A stretch of 64,000 nucleotides of DNA from Muricea muricata (taxonomy: Eukaryota; Cnidaria; Anthozoa; Malacalcyonacea; Plexauridae), in the NCBI GenBank assembly GCA_963855995.1, contig OY979718.1:42281559-42345558 (forward strand), written 5' to 3'. This document shows positions 10,531 to 22,098 of the stretch, piece after piece. The notes beneath the pieces are model-generated. The model saw only the letters and a list, made by a program, of their open reading frames with translations, searched no databases and was not told the DNA's origin. Position 1 is the stretch's first letter; every line of letters starts with the position of its first letter. Position numbers and translations under genes: made by a program.

Positions 10531-11721
10531 GAGAGCTTAAAGTGCTTATGAAACGAAATTTTCTGCGACAATTTTCTTATTGCATTAGAAAGACCAGTTA
10601 AAGTCACTGTATAACTTCTTTGATAGAATTTTTGCAACTGCCTTACTTTTCGAGATATTCAATTTTATTTGATTTGAAAATTACCTAACCAGTGACGTCA
10701 TACTGCATAATGAGCGACTGTTAGATTGCTTATTTTGTAGCATGTAATAGTGGAAAATAACTAAAACTACACTTACATGTGTGTAGGCTATGTTTAACAT
10801 CCAGACCTGGGTATTTAGGTGTTATATCTTGAGTACTTTTTAAATTAATTCAGCTTTTTTGAAAAGTGATTATGCAGTATGACGTCACTGGTTAGGTAAT
10901 TTTCAAATCAAATAAAATTGAATATCTTGAAAAGTAAGGCAGTTACAAAAATTCTATCAAAGAAGTTATACAGTGATTTTAACTGATCTTTCCAAAGCAA
11001 TACGAAAATTGTTGGAGAAAATTTCGTTTCATAAGCACTTTAAGCAAGCGACGTTTTTGTCAACACGGACGGCAGCCGGAAGTAAGTTGCGTCGTTATAG
11101 ATGGCGAATGATGGCGTCAGCCAAAATCATGAACGTGAAAGTTGACTGACTCATAGAGATTAAAAATAACACTAGAGGGGACATCGAGGGTAAAATTTGG
11201 GAGCGCGGCTATTGGGGGGCAAATTCAAGTCCCGGATGTTCACTCAGTCACGATGTTCCAGGCAAAAAAGTCGTCTTAGACGAGTTTTTCTGCTTTTTGA
11301 AATGTTTTTCCTCGTAAAAATATTGAAAATATCATTTCAGATTGCCTAAAATAATAAAAACAATTGAAAAAGTACTATTTTGCCCACAAAACCGGCAAAA
11401 CGACCTCAACAACGATGAGGAAAACATTTCATACAGATTTCTGCTGTTGCTAAGGTGTTTGCTAAGGACGCATTAGCTCAGCCAGTCAGCGCCTGGCCCT
11501 GCATCCGGGACTTGAATTTGCCCCCCAAAAAACGCGTTCCCTTTTTTTTCAGTGAAAAAGATTACGATGCCTCCTCTAGTATTATTTATAATCTCTATGG
11601 ACTGACTGCCGTTGTTGATTTCAAACGAGAACGGCTGACGCCATCATTCGCCATCTATAACGACGCAACTTACTTACGGCTGCCGTCCGTGTTGACAAAA
11701 ACGTCGCTTGCTTAAGCTCTC
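10531..11721. mobile_element. Outer foldback element interrupted by a second foldback
   Basis: The ends read GAGAGCTTAA...TTAAGCTCTC. Arms of about 200 bp pair between 11044-11240 and 11503-11717 (GCAAGCGACGTTTTTGTC against its complement; GGCAAATTCAAGTCCCGG against its complement). The left arm is split at its TTAA by the inner element 10541-11039. No gene. Confidence 0.7.
10541..11039. mobile_element. Inner foldback MITE with TTAA duplication
   Basis: 499 bp. TIRs AGTGCTTATGAAACGAAATT and its complement extend to arms of about 175 bp. TTAA stands at 10537-10540 and 11040-11043. The uninterrupted partner arm of the host foldback (GCTTGCTTAAGCTCTC near 11706-11721) preserves the empty site with a single TTAA, which proves the insertion. 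Confidence 0.8.
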
Positions 11722-12459
11722 TACATGCATGCAGCAACCCCTCGCCACTAAGAGCATGCAACTAAATTTTCGGAATTACATGAAGTACTGCGATAGGTTG
11801 TTGTCATAGCAACCATAGATATGTACTAATACCAGTGAACTCAAAAAAGACTGGAACGATAACTTGGCCGCCATCTTTGAAGCCAAATTGAAGGCCGCCA
11901 TGAAGGCCAAGCCACCAAAATATGACCTATTTTCAAAAGCTCTTTTCTGCCCTTTAACTTCGTGTTTTAGAGCCAGTTAGGTGCTAAATATTTTCTAGGT
12001 AGATTGAAATTTCATGTACCTCAACTTTCTAGGACGTCGAGTAAGATTTTAACATATTTTTTGGCTGCTAAAAATGAAAAACAGTTTCGGCGAAAACTTT
12101 GTCACGAAATATCTTTTTTAAACAACTGATACCTTTCGAGTTTTAACAGTTAGATGAAAGAGGCTGCCAAGAACTATCCGTAACCGAAGTTTAAAGCTTT
12201 AAAACTAATGCTATCTGACGAAAAATATAAGTTTTATACGTATTTTTAAATCAGCCATACAAATACACCACTTTGAAAACCTCGATTTACTCACGTTTTA
12301 GAAGGGCTACAGCAAAGACTAAAAGCCCAAAATAAACAACGATACCTGGACTTTAGCACAAGATACGTTTTGGAAGTATTGAAATGTTTTAAAGCAATAT
12401 ATTCTTGAGTTGAAGAGCGTAGTTTGCTTCGTAGTTTGCTTTGTAGTTTGCTTCGGCAC

Positions 12460-14072
12460 CATAGAAATAATAGATATAGAATGCGTACTCCTATCTTTTC
12501 TCTGTGAAAAATTTGTCGCCACAAAATGGCGGATTTATAAGGGCATTTGACTAGTTCCAGACTCCTGAAAGAGAGAATTTCGCGCGGCAGTGTTGCCAGA
12601 TCGTGAACAAAGTTCACAGATTTGTGAACTTTTTACCCTCTACATGAACTTTTTTTGAACATTGAAAATTTGTGAACTTTTTGTGAACTTTTTAAAATAT
12701 CATGAACAATTCCATGAACTTTGATATTTTCATTTTTTCAAGATGAAAATGTTCAATGATTCAACTAAAAAATTCGTAATATGTTTAGAAATTTGTCTTG
12801 CAGACTTGCAATGGCTGCAAGGGACAATAGGTGCCATAATAGAAGTGCAGAACACAATTTGTATAATTTATGTTAAATTAAATTTCCCGCCTTTTTGTGC
12901 TGTTCACTGTGTTTTAAAAAATCAAAATGTCGGATTGGTCGGAAAGCAATAGTAGCAATGATAATGGATTTGCTCACATAAAAATATAGTTTAATGACAC
13001 TCTTTAGATACAATTTTAAAAAAGAATTCTTTCAGTAATTTATTTCGCATTCAAACCTAGTCTGTGGAGGATTTTTGGACGTATTGATAAGTTCCGAGCT
13101 TTTCAGACGATCTCCGACAAGTTCCGATCTTAAAATTTAGGGACATGAAGTTTTTGTGAACTTTTGGCGTAAGCATACATGAATATTTTGAGATTTCATC
13201 TGGCAACACTGTCGCGCGGTCGCAAGGAGTGCAATTTGTTTTTGTCAACCAGAGTTTACAAAAAAGACAAATTCGAGACTTTAAATGGAAAAAAGGTTTA
13301 GAAAACGTTTGAATAAAGGAAAACAGATTTTATGGGACTTTTTACGTAAAAGATGACACAAAGAAACGGGAGAGTGCGATAATGCAAATGATAAGAGCAG
13401 AAAGTACAAGAAATTGTTTGCGGAGTTTTCAAGGTTGCTGTGACAACACTAAAAAATGATAAAAATTCACAGGTATGTCTTATCGTTTGAAAATACACAT
13501 AATTATGTAATGTTCAACACTATTCTAAAAGCTCAAATGGTACCTTTGTTGTTTTAGTCGGAGTTCCTCACTGACCTTAGTTTTGAAAGGCAGTTTTTGA
13601 CAATTTTAAGCAATCGATATTTACAAACAATCACCTTGTTAGTGCACTGTAAAATATTGTAGTTTACATAACTTCTGTTATCTTAATGTCTTCTGATTTA
13701 GCTTCAAAGGTCAATGAAAAAAGCGACAATTTGGTCACTTTTTAAACGAAATGTTTAGTCATATGCATGCATGCAAAGCATTTTCAATGTAAATCATGTT
13801 TACGCAAAACTAAAACCGTCTTTGTATTATAATACACAACTATTATTTACCATCAGTGTGTCACTGTCTTTATCTCATTGTTTCAAGAGAACTGTAATTA
13901 AGCTGTAAATTTGTCAAAAGACAATTTTCTATCAGGAACTGCTTTGTTTTACAGACTCTGACGTTTAACTCCTGGTCAAATCCAATATGGCGGATTTATA
14001 AGGGCAAATTATTTTAAATTTTAGGCACAGGCTAGGTTACCAAGCACGCATTCTATATCTATTATTTCTATG
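12460..14072. mobile_element. Nested level 3 ('B'): MITE-like element, 8-bp duplication TTCGGCAC
   Basis: TIRs CATAGAAATAATAGATATAG and its complement are flanked by TTCGGCAC at 12452-12459 and 14073-14080. Subterminal sequence AAATGGCGGATTTATAAGGG occurs near both ends in inverted orientation. It is interrupted by element C. A second, partial copy lies at 24561-24757. No coding capacity. Confidence 0.85.
12588..13211. mobile_element. Nested level 4 ('C'): hAT-like MITE, 8-bp duplication TCGCGCGG
   Basis: 624 bp. TIRs CAGTGTTGCCAGAT...ATCTGGCAACACTG are flanked by TCGCGCGG at 12580-12587 and 13212-13219. The interior is rich in a repeated GTGAACTTT/CATGAACTTT word. The paralogous B fragment at 24561 has the same site unoccupied (TTTCGCGCGGTTGCGAGGAG near 24679-24698), so it is the youngest of the four layers. 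Confidence 0.87.
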
Positions 14073-14539
14073 TTCGGCACGTTGAAACTTTCGTCATTTT
14101 CCAGAGTAAAAAACTGATAGCCCTCAATTTTTGCCGTAACAAAGTGTAGAACAGTCAGGACTATCCAGAAAACCAGGATCGAATCTTTAAAATTGAAGTC
14201 TTGTGATGAAAATTCTCATTTTTCATGTATATTTTCGCTCAAAAACAAACTTTCACTCCTCGTAACTTTCCCCAGTCCTTTCAAACAAGCCATTTTCCCG
14301 CGCGGTTCCCGCCTTTTGCTTCAAATTTGGCTTCATCCGATCATAGGACGAAAACATAGGAGTTATCGTTCCAGTTGTATTAGAGTTCACTGACTAATAC
14401 TAGATAGCGCAACCATAGATATGTACTTATACTAGATAGCGCACGCTAATACAAGTCTCTAATAAAAATTGAAGCCGGAAGTAAGTCATGCTTTGCGACC
14501 GGCGGCCATGTTGAATGGCCTCACTTGAGGAGTGAAGAC

Positions 14540-16660
14540 TATAAATTACTATTAGAAAATTGACATTTTTGCGTGTTTTTGCTTTTAACTGGCGTCGTAC
14601 GAAATGAAATCAAGACAAATTTAGTTTTTCCAAAAGAAACACAGTTCAGTGAAGAATAAAGAACATTTTATTGCTGAAAGAAATTAAATCGCAGGTAAAT
14701 AATTTGATAGTTTCACGACTGATTACGATCCGCCTTGACAGTAGAATATTATCAGACCAAACGGGGCGTCAATACAACACTGTACTCGACACATTACAGA
14801 AAGTAATCCAGTTTTTAGTGCAAAATAGCAACTTGCTGCAGTTACTAGACAACCGTTTACGTTTTTTGGTCGTAAAACGGATTTAGAGGCAGCATAACTT
14901 GATAGTGTAAAGTCAAGGTGTAAAGTGTATATGAAATAATTGTAAATTTAACATTTTTATCTTTAGGCTGGAAAATTTGTTTAGATGAAGTGTTAACGAC
15001 CTTTAGAACAAAACTAAAGAGAAATTTAGCATAATGTTTGACGTCTGATGTAACCTGCATGCAGAACTCAATACTGTAGTTTATACTGTAAACATTCATG
15101 CAAGGACTGAGTTTGAGTCAGCTATGGTTGCTAAATAACAGCTAGGGCCTAAGGCTGAGGCTGTTAATGTTGTATTTACATTAATATGAGCCAGGCACTT
15201 GCTCAGCTAAAATAGTGCAATTATTTTTCTTGTGTAAATGTTTACATTTGGTAAAATTTATTCATAGAAATATTGAATTACAGTGAAAATGGGTGGAATT
15301 GTTTCACTTATTTTCCACTGTAAAGTTAACACAAGAAACATAAGTATGTGTAGTCTTATCATTGCCAGGCAGGTCAAGCTGGGCTGGTCGACTTGATGCA
15401 TATCGCTTTGTTCAGGCAAGATCATGCCAAGCCAGGCTGGACAGCTTTCCATATGAATGCATTTTAAAAATATATCAAAACTATATGAGGCAAGATCATG
15501 GCTAGCCTGGCCTTCATATTCAAATTAATTTTGGTATTTTATTTTAGTTGTACAATTTATATATTGCTAATGCGGTGAAAGCTAACTCATAGCCATGAAG
15601 TTTTAATTTTTGATGGAAAATTGTATTAGCTCAAATGTTGTGGTCATCTACTTTTACTTTGTATTTTTACCACTAAATACCTTTCCCAATTGTTCTTAAA
15701 TAAATATGTTGACTATTTTTTACCAGTAAAATGTGGGAATACCTGTTCGAATGACAATAAACTCATCATTGCAGTTACTTTGTATAGACATTTTATTGAT
15801 CAGCTTTTAGTACGGTAGTTGATTCAATGATTAGAAAATATATACAGAAAGAAATTTATTTTGCAGTTCTAATTTGACTACTAATATTTACAAGCCTTAT
15901 CCAACATTTTAAAATCTTAAAATACAAGCATTATTCTTTATTCTAGGAAACATCCAACTGTTACATTAGACCATCAACTACATAAACATCCCGAAGAAAA
16001 TCTCTTGTCTTTAATATGTACTTGATTGAACAGAATTCTATTCCCCCAGTTCCTGCAATAAAAATATTTGCAGTATCCTGTTAGGGGTACAAGAGCCCTA
16101 AAGGTTTCCAATATTTTTTTAACATTTCCTTAGCCACAGAGCAGGCACAGGACACTGCCTCGTCCATTTACAGCAACGTTTCCAGGCAATTAACATGTTA
16201 GGGAATTATGTTGAAGACAATCTTTCAGTGGCAACCTTAGATGCAGATTATCTTATGACTATGCAAGTAAACAGATACGGTAAAACTTGCTTGCCATCGG
16301 CAACATATAATTTGCCGTTGTAATCTTTTTCTTGTTTAGTTTAAATCAACCGGTATTCCTACCCAAATAGTCGTTGTTTTTGTTTCTGCTCATGGATGTC
16401 TCTGAGGTTTCATGAGGCCTTTGCGTCTTCGATTCACGCAATATCATTGACACATATTTGACACTCTGTCACACTCCTGTTGCCACGCAAAACTTCGGTT
16501 TTCCCGGCGATTCTGGTCTGAAAAGTTTGTAATTTACCTTTCAAAACATTCATGTTGTATATGCTTCTTGTAAAAAAAATTTTTTTCGGTCGAAGAGAAG
16601 AAAAAGACGTTTTAACACGGGAAATATCTTATTTTGTAGTAAAAATCTATAGTCTTCACT
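14540..16660. other. Interior of element D: no gene recognised
   Basis: About 2.1 kb of A+T-rich DNA without a coding signal. The visible structures are a short hairpin at 15277-15325 (TTACAGTGAAAAT paired with ATTTTCCACTGTAA) and repeated CAGGC/AGCCTGG-type words at 15363-15515 (AGGCAAGATCATG occurs twice). Confidence 0.4.
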
Positions 16661-16901
16661 CCTCAAGTGGGGCCATTCAACATGGCCGCCATCCGCCTAC
16701 TTCCGGCTTCAGCCCGAACGCTCGTTGCGCTATCTAGTATAAGTACACATCTATGAGTATAAGTACATATCTATGGTCTTCACTCCTCAAGTGAGGCCAT
16801 TCAACATGGCCGCCGGTCGCAAAGCATGACTTACTTCCGGCTTCAATTTTTATTAGAGACTTGTATTAGCGTGCGCTATCTAGTATAAGTACATATCTAT
16901 G
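16660..16901. repeat. Duplicated right terminus of element D
   Basis: GTCTTCACTCCTCAAGTG followed by GGCCATTCAACATGGCCGCC occurs twice (from about 16651 and from about 16778), each time followed by TACTTCCGGCTTCA and ending with GCGCTATCTAGTATAAGTAC. The right end therefore carries two diverged copies of the same terminal block, either from a nested relative or an end duplication. Confidence 0.6.
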
Positions 16902-17080
16902 ATAGCAACACGGCAATTGTTATTCTTTCTGTATATTTTTTCAAAATGACAAAATGTCAGTTTTTAATCCTTGTTTTATTGACAATTTTTTTAAAAGGCA
17001 GAACATTTGTCATCGGTATGTTATTACGCCTGATGTAAGCTTAAATTTGGTATAAAATACGACCTATTAATTACATTAAT
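16902..17080 (+). repeat. Long-range inverted repeat, left arm (partner 23832-24007)
   Basis: The arm from ATAGCAACACGGCAATTG through GACAAAATGTCAG and ATCGGTATGTTATTACGCC to AAAATACGACCTATTAA is repeated in reverse complement at 23832-24007 with modest divergence. The arms lie 6.75 kb apart. They could be terminal repeats of a large old element containing the kinase exon and several foldbacks, or two copies of a dispersed repeat. Confidence 0.7.
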
Positions 17081-18683
17081 AATAAGAAGACAGTCTTGCA
17101 TTTTACCATTTACAAAACATAAACTTACTCTGGAATTTAAACAGTGAATAGACTGGATGAGTACGGCTACGCCGGCCTTTATAAAGCATTAAAACACAAG
17201 TATAAATACGCATTATCGACAAACTTGCCTTGTGTTTCACTTTCACGCCATAGTCAATTGTTGGCGCTTCTCTGTATTTTCCCCGAATTAATCTCTTCTC
17301 GAGCGTTTGTCGTCGTCTACGCTCGTTTCGCCTTGCTAAACGAAACGTTCTGCTTCCTCGTTTTCCTTTCGCTGCTTGCTTGACTCCATATTTGTTGACC
17401 TGATAAATGCTTTTTACTTAATTTTTACAACAATAAATTGTTCCCAAAACTTTTTGCAAAAATACAAAATATTATACTGCAAAAAGCTAATTAAAGTTAA
17501 ATATTTGCTGAAGTTGAATAACTTGAATTCGTGATTAAGTTGATCAACAACAAATTTTGGGTCTGACCAATCAGTGTTAGCCTTTCATGATAGTCCGCCA
17601 TATTGCTGAGATCAGTGTGACCATGACGTCATGACCTACCAAAAAAAATCTCACCCCCATCGCCCATGAACAGCGACTTTGATGAACTTCGCTTATGCAC
17701 GATTAGTAACCCTCGCCCCGGGCTTAACCCTCGGCCCGGAACGGCGCGAAGCGCCGTTGGCTCGGGGATTAATAGGGTTGGCAACTAAATACAAATTATT
17801 ACAATTTTACGATCTATCACCTCAAGAATATCGTCAAAAAACATTGAAAGTATGCCAGATAACACAAAACAAACTACATAACTATAAAATTTGATATTTT
17901 TACTTGCTTCCTGGTAAGTTTTTTGGTTGCAAACGACTCGAAAAATAATGAAAATTTAGCAAAGTATTGCGTGTTGTTATATTTTTTGAGTTGAATTTGA
18001 ATGAATTTGAGTTTATTGGCTGCTGAAATTTCAGTAATTTGCTCTTCATTTTCTGTATGATCGACAACTGGAACACAATTCTTAGTTAAACTTCAACTTC
18101 TGCAATTTTAAAAAGTCAAATAGTTCATGCATTATTGGTTAAGTTGTTAATTATTGTTTTAAAGTACCGGAAAATATTCTGATAAACTTAACTTCCTATT
18201 TTGCCTATTGAGGATGATGGAGTGGGTTTACCACGTTTGCATTCGCTTCACTTTATAGTTCTCTTATCTCAGGTACACTTAAATAAAAAAACGGATTTCC
18301 CCACAATTGCATAATCCCAAGTAATTATTTACAAAAATTGTATTCGCAAATAAAACTAGGCCAGGAATCTACGAGAAACACATATCAGGCTTTTTGGTGG
18401 TATACTATTATCGTATGTGATGATAATCAGATACGAAATCCTATCGTCGTCGTTTGCAAACGGAATTTGTGTACGAAGGTTGACGACTTTTACATTAAAG
18501 TTGCCTATGGCAATATATAGTTACGGGAATTAGACAAATACGAACATATATGGTTAGGTTATAGTTATGTTGCGCATTGTGCGCACGCTCACTGCTTGCT
18601 ATTTGGCATGGTTTGATGTCCCACAAATATGAGACATCAAAGTTGACTATTAATAGCCGTTATTTCCATACTCTTCATCCGCA
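17081..18683. other. Stretch without recognised genes; imperfect palindrome at 17706-17778
   Basis: Only one structure stands out: an imperfect GC-rich palindrome between TAACCCTCG and the complementary GGGATTAATAGGGTT, with the stem core GGAACGGCGC/GCGCCGTT near 17735-17760. Short open frames here show no family motif. Confidence 0.35.
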
Positions 18684-19168
18684 CTACACTGTCGTTGAAT
18701 GTATAGGTATACACCTCGTGCTGGCAACTTTGTCCTTCTTGCTTTCTTCATTTACAGTTCCAGTACAATAACTTGACCCTTGACTTACACTCGGGGTTGA
18801 TTCTGCTTCTATTAAAGATTTGAACGCGTCCTTAAGCATTGACACTGACGGACGTAATGAAGGATCGAACTGAAGACATTTGGCGCTTGCCAAAGAAACT
18901 GAACTCCAAACGGTATTTTGAAGATCGTCATACTTTGTTGATGGTGTTGGCAGCTTCTTATCAGCTAAAAGCTCTTTCACTGTTATCTTCCCGGCTTTGA
19001 TATCTAACTGGAACGGGTACTTCAGGTCAGGATTGAATAAATTGAACATGACCATACCAAAAACCCATATATCTATTTTCTTGAGATCGTCAAATGTGGC
19101 TGGTTTCAGTCGTTGAGATCGAACCAGAATTTCAGGCGCCATATAAGAAGGCGGTCCCCTTGGAATAT
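18684..19168 (-). pseudogene. Orphan protein-kinase C-lobe exon
   Basis: The minus-strand exon opens right after a plausible acceptor (ATAATTTTAG at 19169-19178) and reads IPRGPPSYMAPEIL, the kinase APE motif at the end of the activation segment. DIWVFGMVMFNLFNPDLKYPF (subdomain IX) and CLQFDPSLRPSVSML (subdomain XI with the conserved Arg) follow, then a Ser-rich tail and a stop at 18684. The ATP-binding lobe, HRD and DFG motifs are absent. They would lie upstream (above 19168), where I found no matching exon. The exon itself has no stop or frameshift, so it is either the last exon of a gene with distant exons or a retained fragment. Specificity cannot be assigned; the context is transposons on both sides. 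Confidence 0.7.
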
Positions 19169-19249
19169 CTAAAATTATAGTGTTTGAATTATAATAATAT
19201 ACATGAAAAAATTTCTTCAATTTGATTGGCTGAGAGCTGTGCAATTTTT

Positions 19250-19310
19250 AGGAAATACAGTGCCAAAAAAAGAAATTCAGTGCCAAAAGAAGAAATTCAG
19301 TGCAAATTTC
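19250..19310. repeat. Short triplicated word GAAATTCAGTGCCAAAA
   Basis: Three adjacent copies of an approximately 18-bp word (CAGTGCCAAAAAAAGAAATT and variants) lie between two sequences containing TGATTGGCT (about 19219 and 19331) in inverted context. No coding role is seen. Confidence 0.5.
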
Positions 19311-19671
19311 TTTTGGTGTTTATGCTTTCTGATTGGCTAGAATTACAAAGCTAGCCAATCAAATGAAGCCGTTTCTGGCGGTAACAACAAAATATAAATT
19401 CGCTGTTGAAAATGGCTGGCGTTTTTAGCAGGTTTTTTTCTGGCAACAGGTAGCACGATAGAGAAGCTTAAAAACAGTTCAAAAAATGAAAGTACCAATA
19501 AAAGTACCGTTTTTTGGTTGAGTGTGTGTAGAAAATGGTGCGTTGAAAAGGAAATCCAGAGTGAAATACAAAATACTCTGCCGGTAGAGTTAAATATTTT
19601 GCATGCAGACGGTCGATGATGTGAGCAAATCAATTTAGAATTTACTCTAAATTTTTTCATGTATATTATTA

Positions 19672-19838
19672 ACAAGTAATAGTATGGTTTCTTGTGAAAT
19701 TTGAAAAAACATACACTTGTGAGTTTTTCAAAGACTTCAAATTGCACTCGTTCTTCGGACTGCAATTTTGAGCGTCTTTGAAAAGCTCACTCGTGCATGT
19801 TTTTTCCAAATTGCACTCGAAACCATACTATTACTTGT
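19672..19838. mobile_element. 167-bp foldback MITE
   Basis: ACAAGTAATAGTATGGTTTC at the left is the exact complement of the right end. Inner arms also pair (AAGACTTCAAATTGCACTCG and the TTTGAAAAGCTCAC block). The whole unit can form one hairpin. An open frame of 140 codons across it on the minus strand is a by-product of the repeat. Confidence 0.7.
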
Positions 19839-19988
19839 ACAAATAGCACACACATTCTGAGAGAGTTTTTTTGCGTGAACACATTGAACATGTTTTTTGG
19901 ATTCCGAAAGTAATAGACAACTCGATTAGTGGATTACGTTCACTTCATTACTAGTTGAACAGGCAAACCAATGCCGCTTTTGCATATT

Positions 19989-20100
19989 TTTTAATGTCTT
20001 CAAATTAATTGACTTACGTCGCCTTTGATTCATTATACAAGACGCAAGTCAAAATAACCCCTGGTCATTGACCCGTTTAGCTTAATTTGAAGACATTAAA
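19989..20100. mobile_element. 112-bp MITE
   Basis: TTTAATGTCTTCAAATTAA at the left and its complement at the right enclose about 70 bp, including GACTTACGTCGCC against ACGCAAGTC. No coding capacity. Confidence 0.65.
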
Positions 20101-21160
20101 AGAGAATCTTAAAGCCAGTGAAACTGTAAAGTCTGGTCGCGAAATGCTGTAAAATGCGGGAAATATAATTAACCCTTCGAAGTTTGCAAAGTTTGTATAT
20201 TTTTGACCACTTTTGAGCTAACAAGTGGATATCCACATGGACAATCCGAACAGGACAACACGGACAGGGATAAGGAGGACACGGGCAACGCACAACGCGA
20301 ACACGTAAAATAATACGGAAAAAAGCAGTCAAAGCGGAAAATTAGAACAATTCACCTATTTTTAACTACGTGAAACTATAGTTTGTGAATTCCCAATTTT
20401 GTCAAGTAATGTATGTTTAATTTCCCGATGAGTACCTATAAACATGACCAATAAATATAGCTAGGAATATCAACAAACAAATATCAACAAAATTAAGAGT
20501 TCTTCATTCGATAAACTGCGTATATAAAGCAAATATCTCGAACTCAGATTGACACAACAGTGCAATTTGCAGCGATTTTACCGTGATACCGAAGCTGATA
20601 TTGAATAGTTACTTCACGTAGTCTAGTTTTAGGTTTTTATTGTTGTTTTCGTACCTACGATTGGCAGCGTTAAGAAATTCCCGACAGTTTTCGTACCTCA
20701 CCTCATATTCAGTTTATCCCATATAAACGCAAAATGTGCCTGAAACTTTTAAATATCGAGCGCTACGATTGTCCAATTGCTGCCCTAAGACTCTAAGTTT
20801 AGTTTATAGAAACTTTATCTACTTTTATATAAAAACTGCATGCTTTTAAAACGGATAAGCAAAAAAAACTTTACTAATGATAATAAAATTTGTAATAATA
20901 ATGATATTAAACAGTGTATAGTTTATCATAAAGGATTTAGGTATTTCTGCTGCTCCGTAAAATAATGTTCCGTAAATAGTGCTCCGTACTCCGTGCTCCG
21001 TGTTTTTCTAATAGCCGTAGATAAATGCTAGTTTGATATTTTAAGTCGTATTTTAAGTGTTTTACGACTTTTAATTCACTTTAAACCGCCTGCCTGAGCT
21101 TCCTATGTTCTATACTTATGCATAGTAAAAAAAGTTTGCTTAAAAAAATGCTTAAGAAGT
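20101..21160. other. Stretch without recognised features
   Basis: About 1 kb of A+T-rich DNA. The only pattern is a cluster of the word CTCCGT/TTCCGT at 20950-21003. A minus-strand frame at 20096-20332 (Pro/Cys-rich from a short GGACA repeat) is not credible as a gene. Confidence 0.35.
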
Positions 21161-21164
21161 ATTA

Positions 21165-21403
21165 GGGGCCAGTTGTATCAAAGGCGTTTAGCTTAAACGG
21201 TGGATAAGTAAAATTTGAAAATCACTTTTGCACCTAGAACGGAACCGAAATTACGAGTTTAATAGAATAAATATTTAGTTTTATATAAAATTGTTCTTCT
21301 AAAGTCAAATTATTTTAGCTGGTTTGTTTATACAACATGCAAACTTGTTTTACATTTTTTACTTATCCACCGTTAAAGCTAAACGCCTTTGATACAACCG
21401 CCC
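21165..21403. mobile_element. 239-bp MITE with about 50-bp TIRs
   Basis: GGGGCCAGTTGTATCAAAGG...GTGGATAAGTAAA on the left pairs with TTTACTTATCCAC...CCTTTGATACAACCGCCCC on the right. Internal DNA is non-coding. The GGGGC start and the GTTGTATCAAA word resemble common cnidarian MITEs; the superfamily was not determined because no clean target duplication is visible. Confidence 0.7.
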
Positions 21404-21659
21404 CTGGTGTTTAAATTAGCTCTATATGCGGTACTAAATCCGAAAATAATGGCAATATTAGGTACAAATGACAGTTTTGACTGGCATATCGATTGTACTC
21501 GCTTATCGTTTATATGTATATTTGTCTACTCTGCCGCATACTGTTGTCGAGATTACAGCACGAATAGCGGTCGAAGTTGCCGAACAAATATCTCATCATG
21601 TTTGGACCGCTTTACAATGTGTATCAGATTGAGTGCGTCAGCTCAAAGGAGTGCTGTAG

Positions 21660-22098
21660 TAGACACTTCACCTAAACACTTTATTTATGAATCAAGAATG
21701 TTTCAGAAAACAAAGTGAATATAGCAACTTGAACAAACAGTGTCATGAAGCAAGCTAGGTACTCAAAAATACAAATACGCTCTATTTAAATGAGTATTCA
21801 CAAACTATTTCAGCAATATCTCAACAGCTAAATGCACTGTTGTTGACGTTGTGGTCAGGGTTGTTATTGATGTTGTTATTGTCATAATCATAAATCCTGA
21901 CCACAACATCAACAACAGTGCATTTAGCTATTGAGATATTGCTGAAGTAGTTTGTGAATACTCATTTAAATATTAATGTAATGCCTATTTGTATTTTTGA
22001 GTACCCTTGCTTCATGACACTGTTTGTTCAAGTTGCTATATTTACTTTGTTTTCTGCGACATTCTTGATTCATAAATAAAGTGTTTAGGTGAAGAAGA
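21660..22098. mobile_element. Large foldback, arms of about 205 bp
   Basis: The left arm runs from CACTTCACCTAAACACTTTA to AACAACAGTG... near 21865; the right arm repeats it in reverse from about 21890 to 22098 (CAACAACAGTGCATTTAGCT ... TAAAGTGTTTAGGTGAAG). The spacer is about 25 bp with GTTGTTATTGATG repeats. Small insertions and deletions distinguish the arms. Non-coding. Confidence 0.75.

Larger units (their letters stand above)
11833..14392. mobile_element. Nested level 2 ('A'): hAT-like MITE, 8-bp duplication ACTAATAC
   Basis: The ends CAGTGAACTC...GAGTTCACTG have the CAG start common in hAT elements. Duplications ACTAATAC lie at 11825-11832 and 14393-14400, exactly abutting. Subterminal pairing continues (CTGGAACGATAACT). 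2560 bp including the nested B and C; its own DNA is about 940 bp. Non-coding. A short 11-bp tandem repeat (GTAGTTTGCTT) lies at about 12416-12452, next to the B insertion. Confidence 0.82.
11814..16901. mobile_element. Nested level 1 ('D'): 5.1-kb non-autonomous element, 8-bp duplication
   Basis: Flanked by ATAGCAAC at 11806-11813 and 16902-16909. Both ends start with CATAGATATGTAC and contain tandem copies of a unit of about 30 bp ending in CTAGATAGCGC. Beyond that, about 125 bp of the left end from 14414 (through GAAGCCGGAAGTAAGTCATG) pair with 16777-16901. No transposase frame was seen. It hosts element A at 11833. An 8-bp duplication suits hAT-like elements, but the ends lack the usual hAT CAG start, so the superfamily is open. 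Confidence 0.75.

Noticed and set aside
12291-12617. 108-codon minus-strand frame spanning 12291-12617
   Set aside because: It crosses the A/B and B/C transposon junctions, so it cannot be an ancestral gene.
19343-19765. 140-codon minus-strand frame
   Set aside because: Runs through the arm of the 167-bp foldback MITE; composition is hydrophobic low-complexity without motifs.
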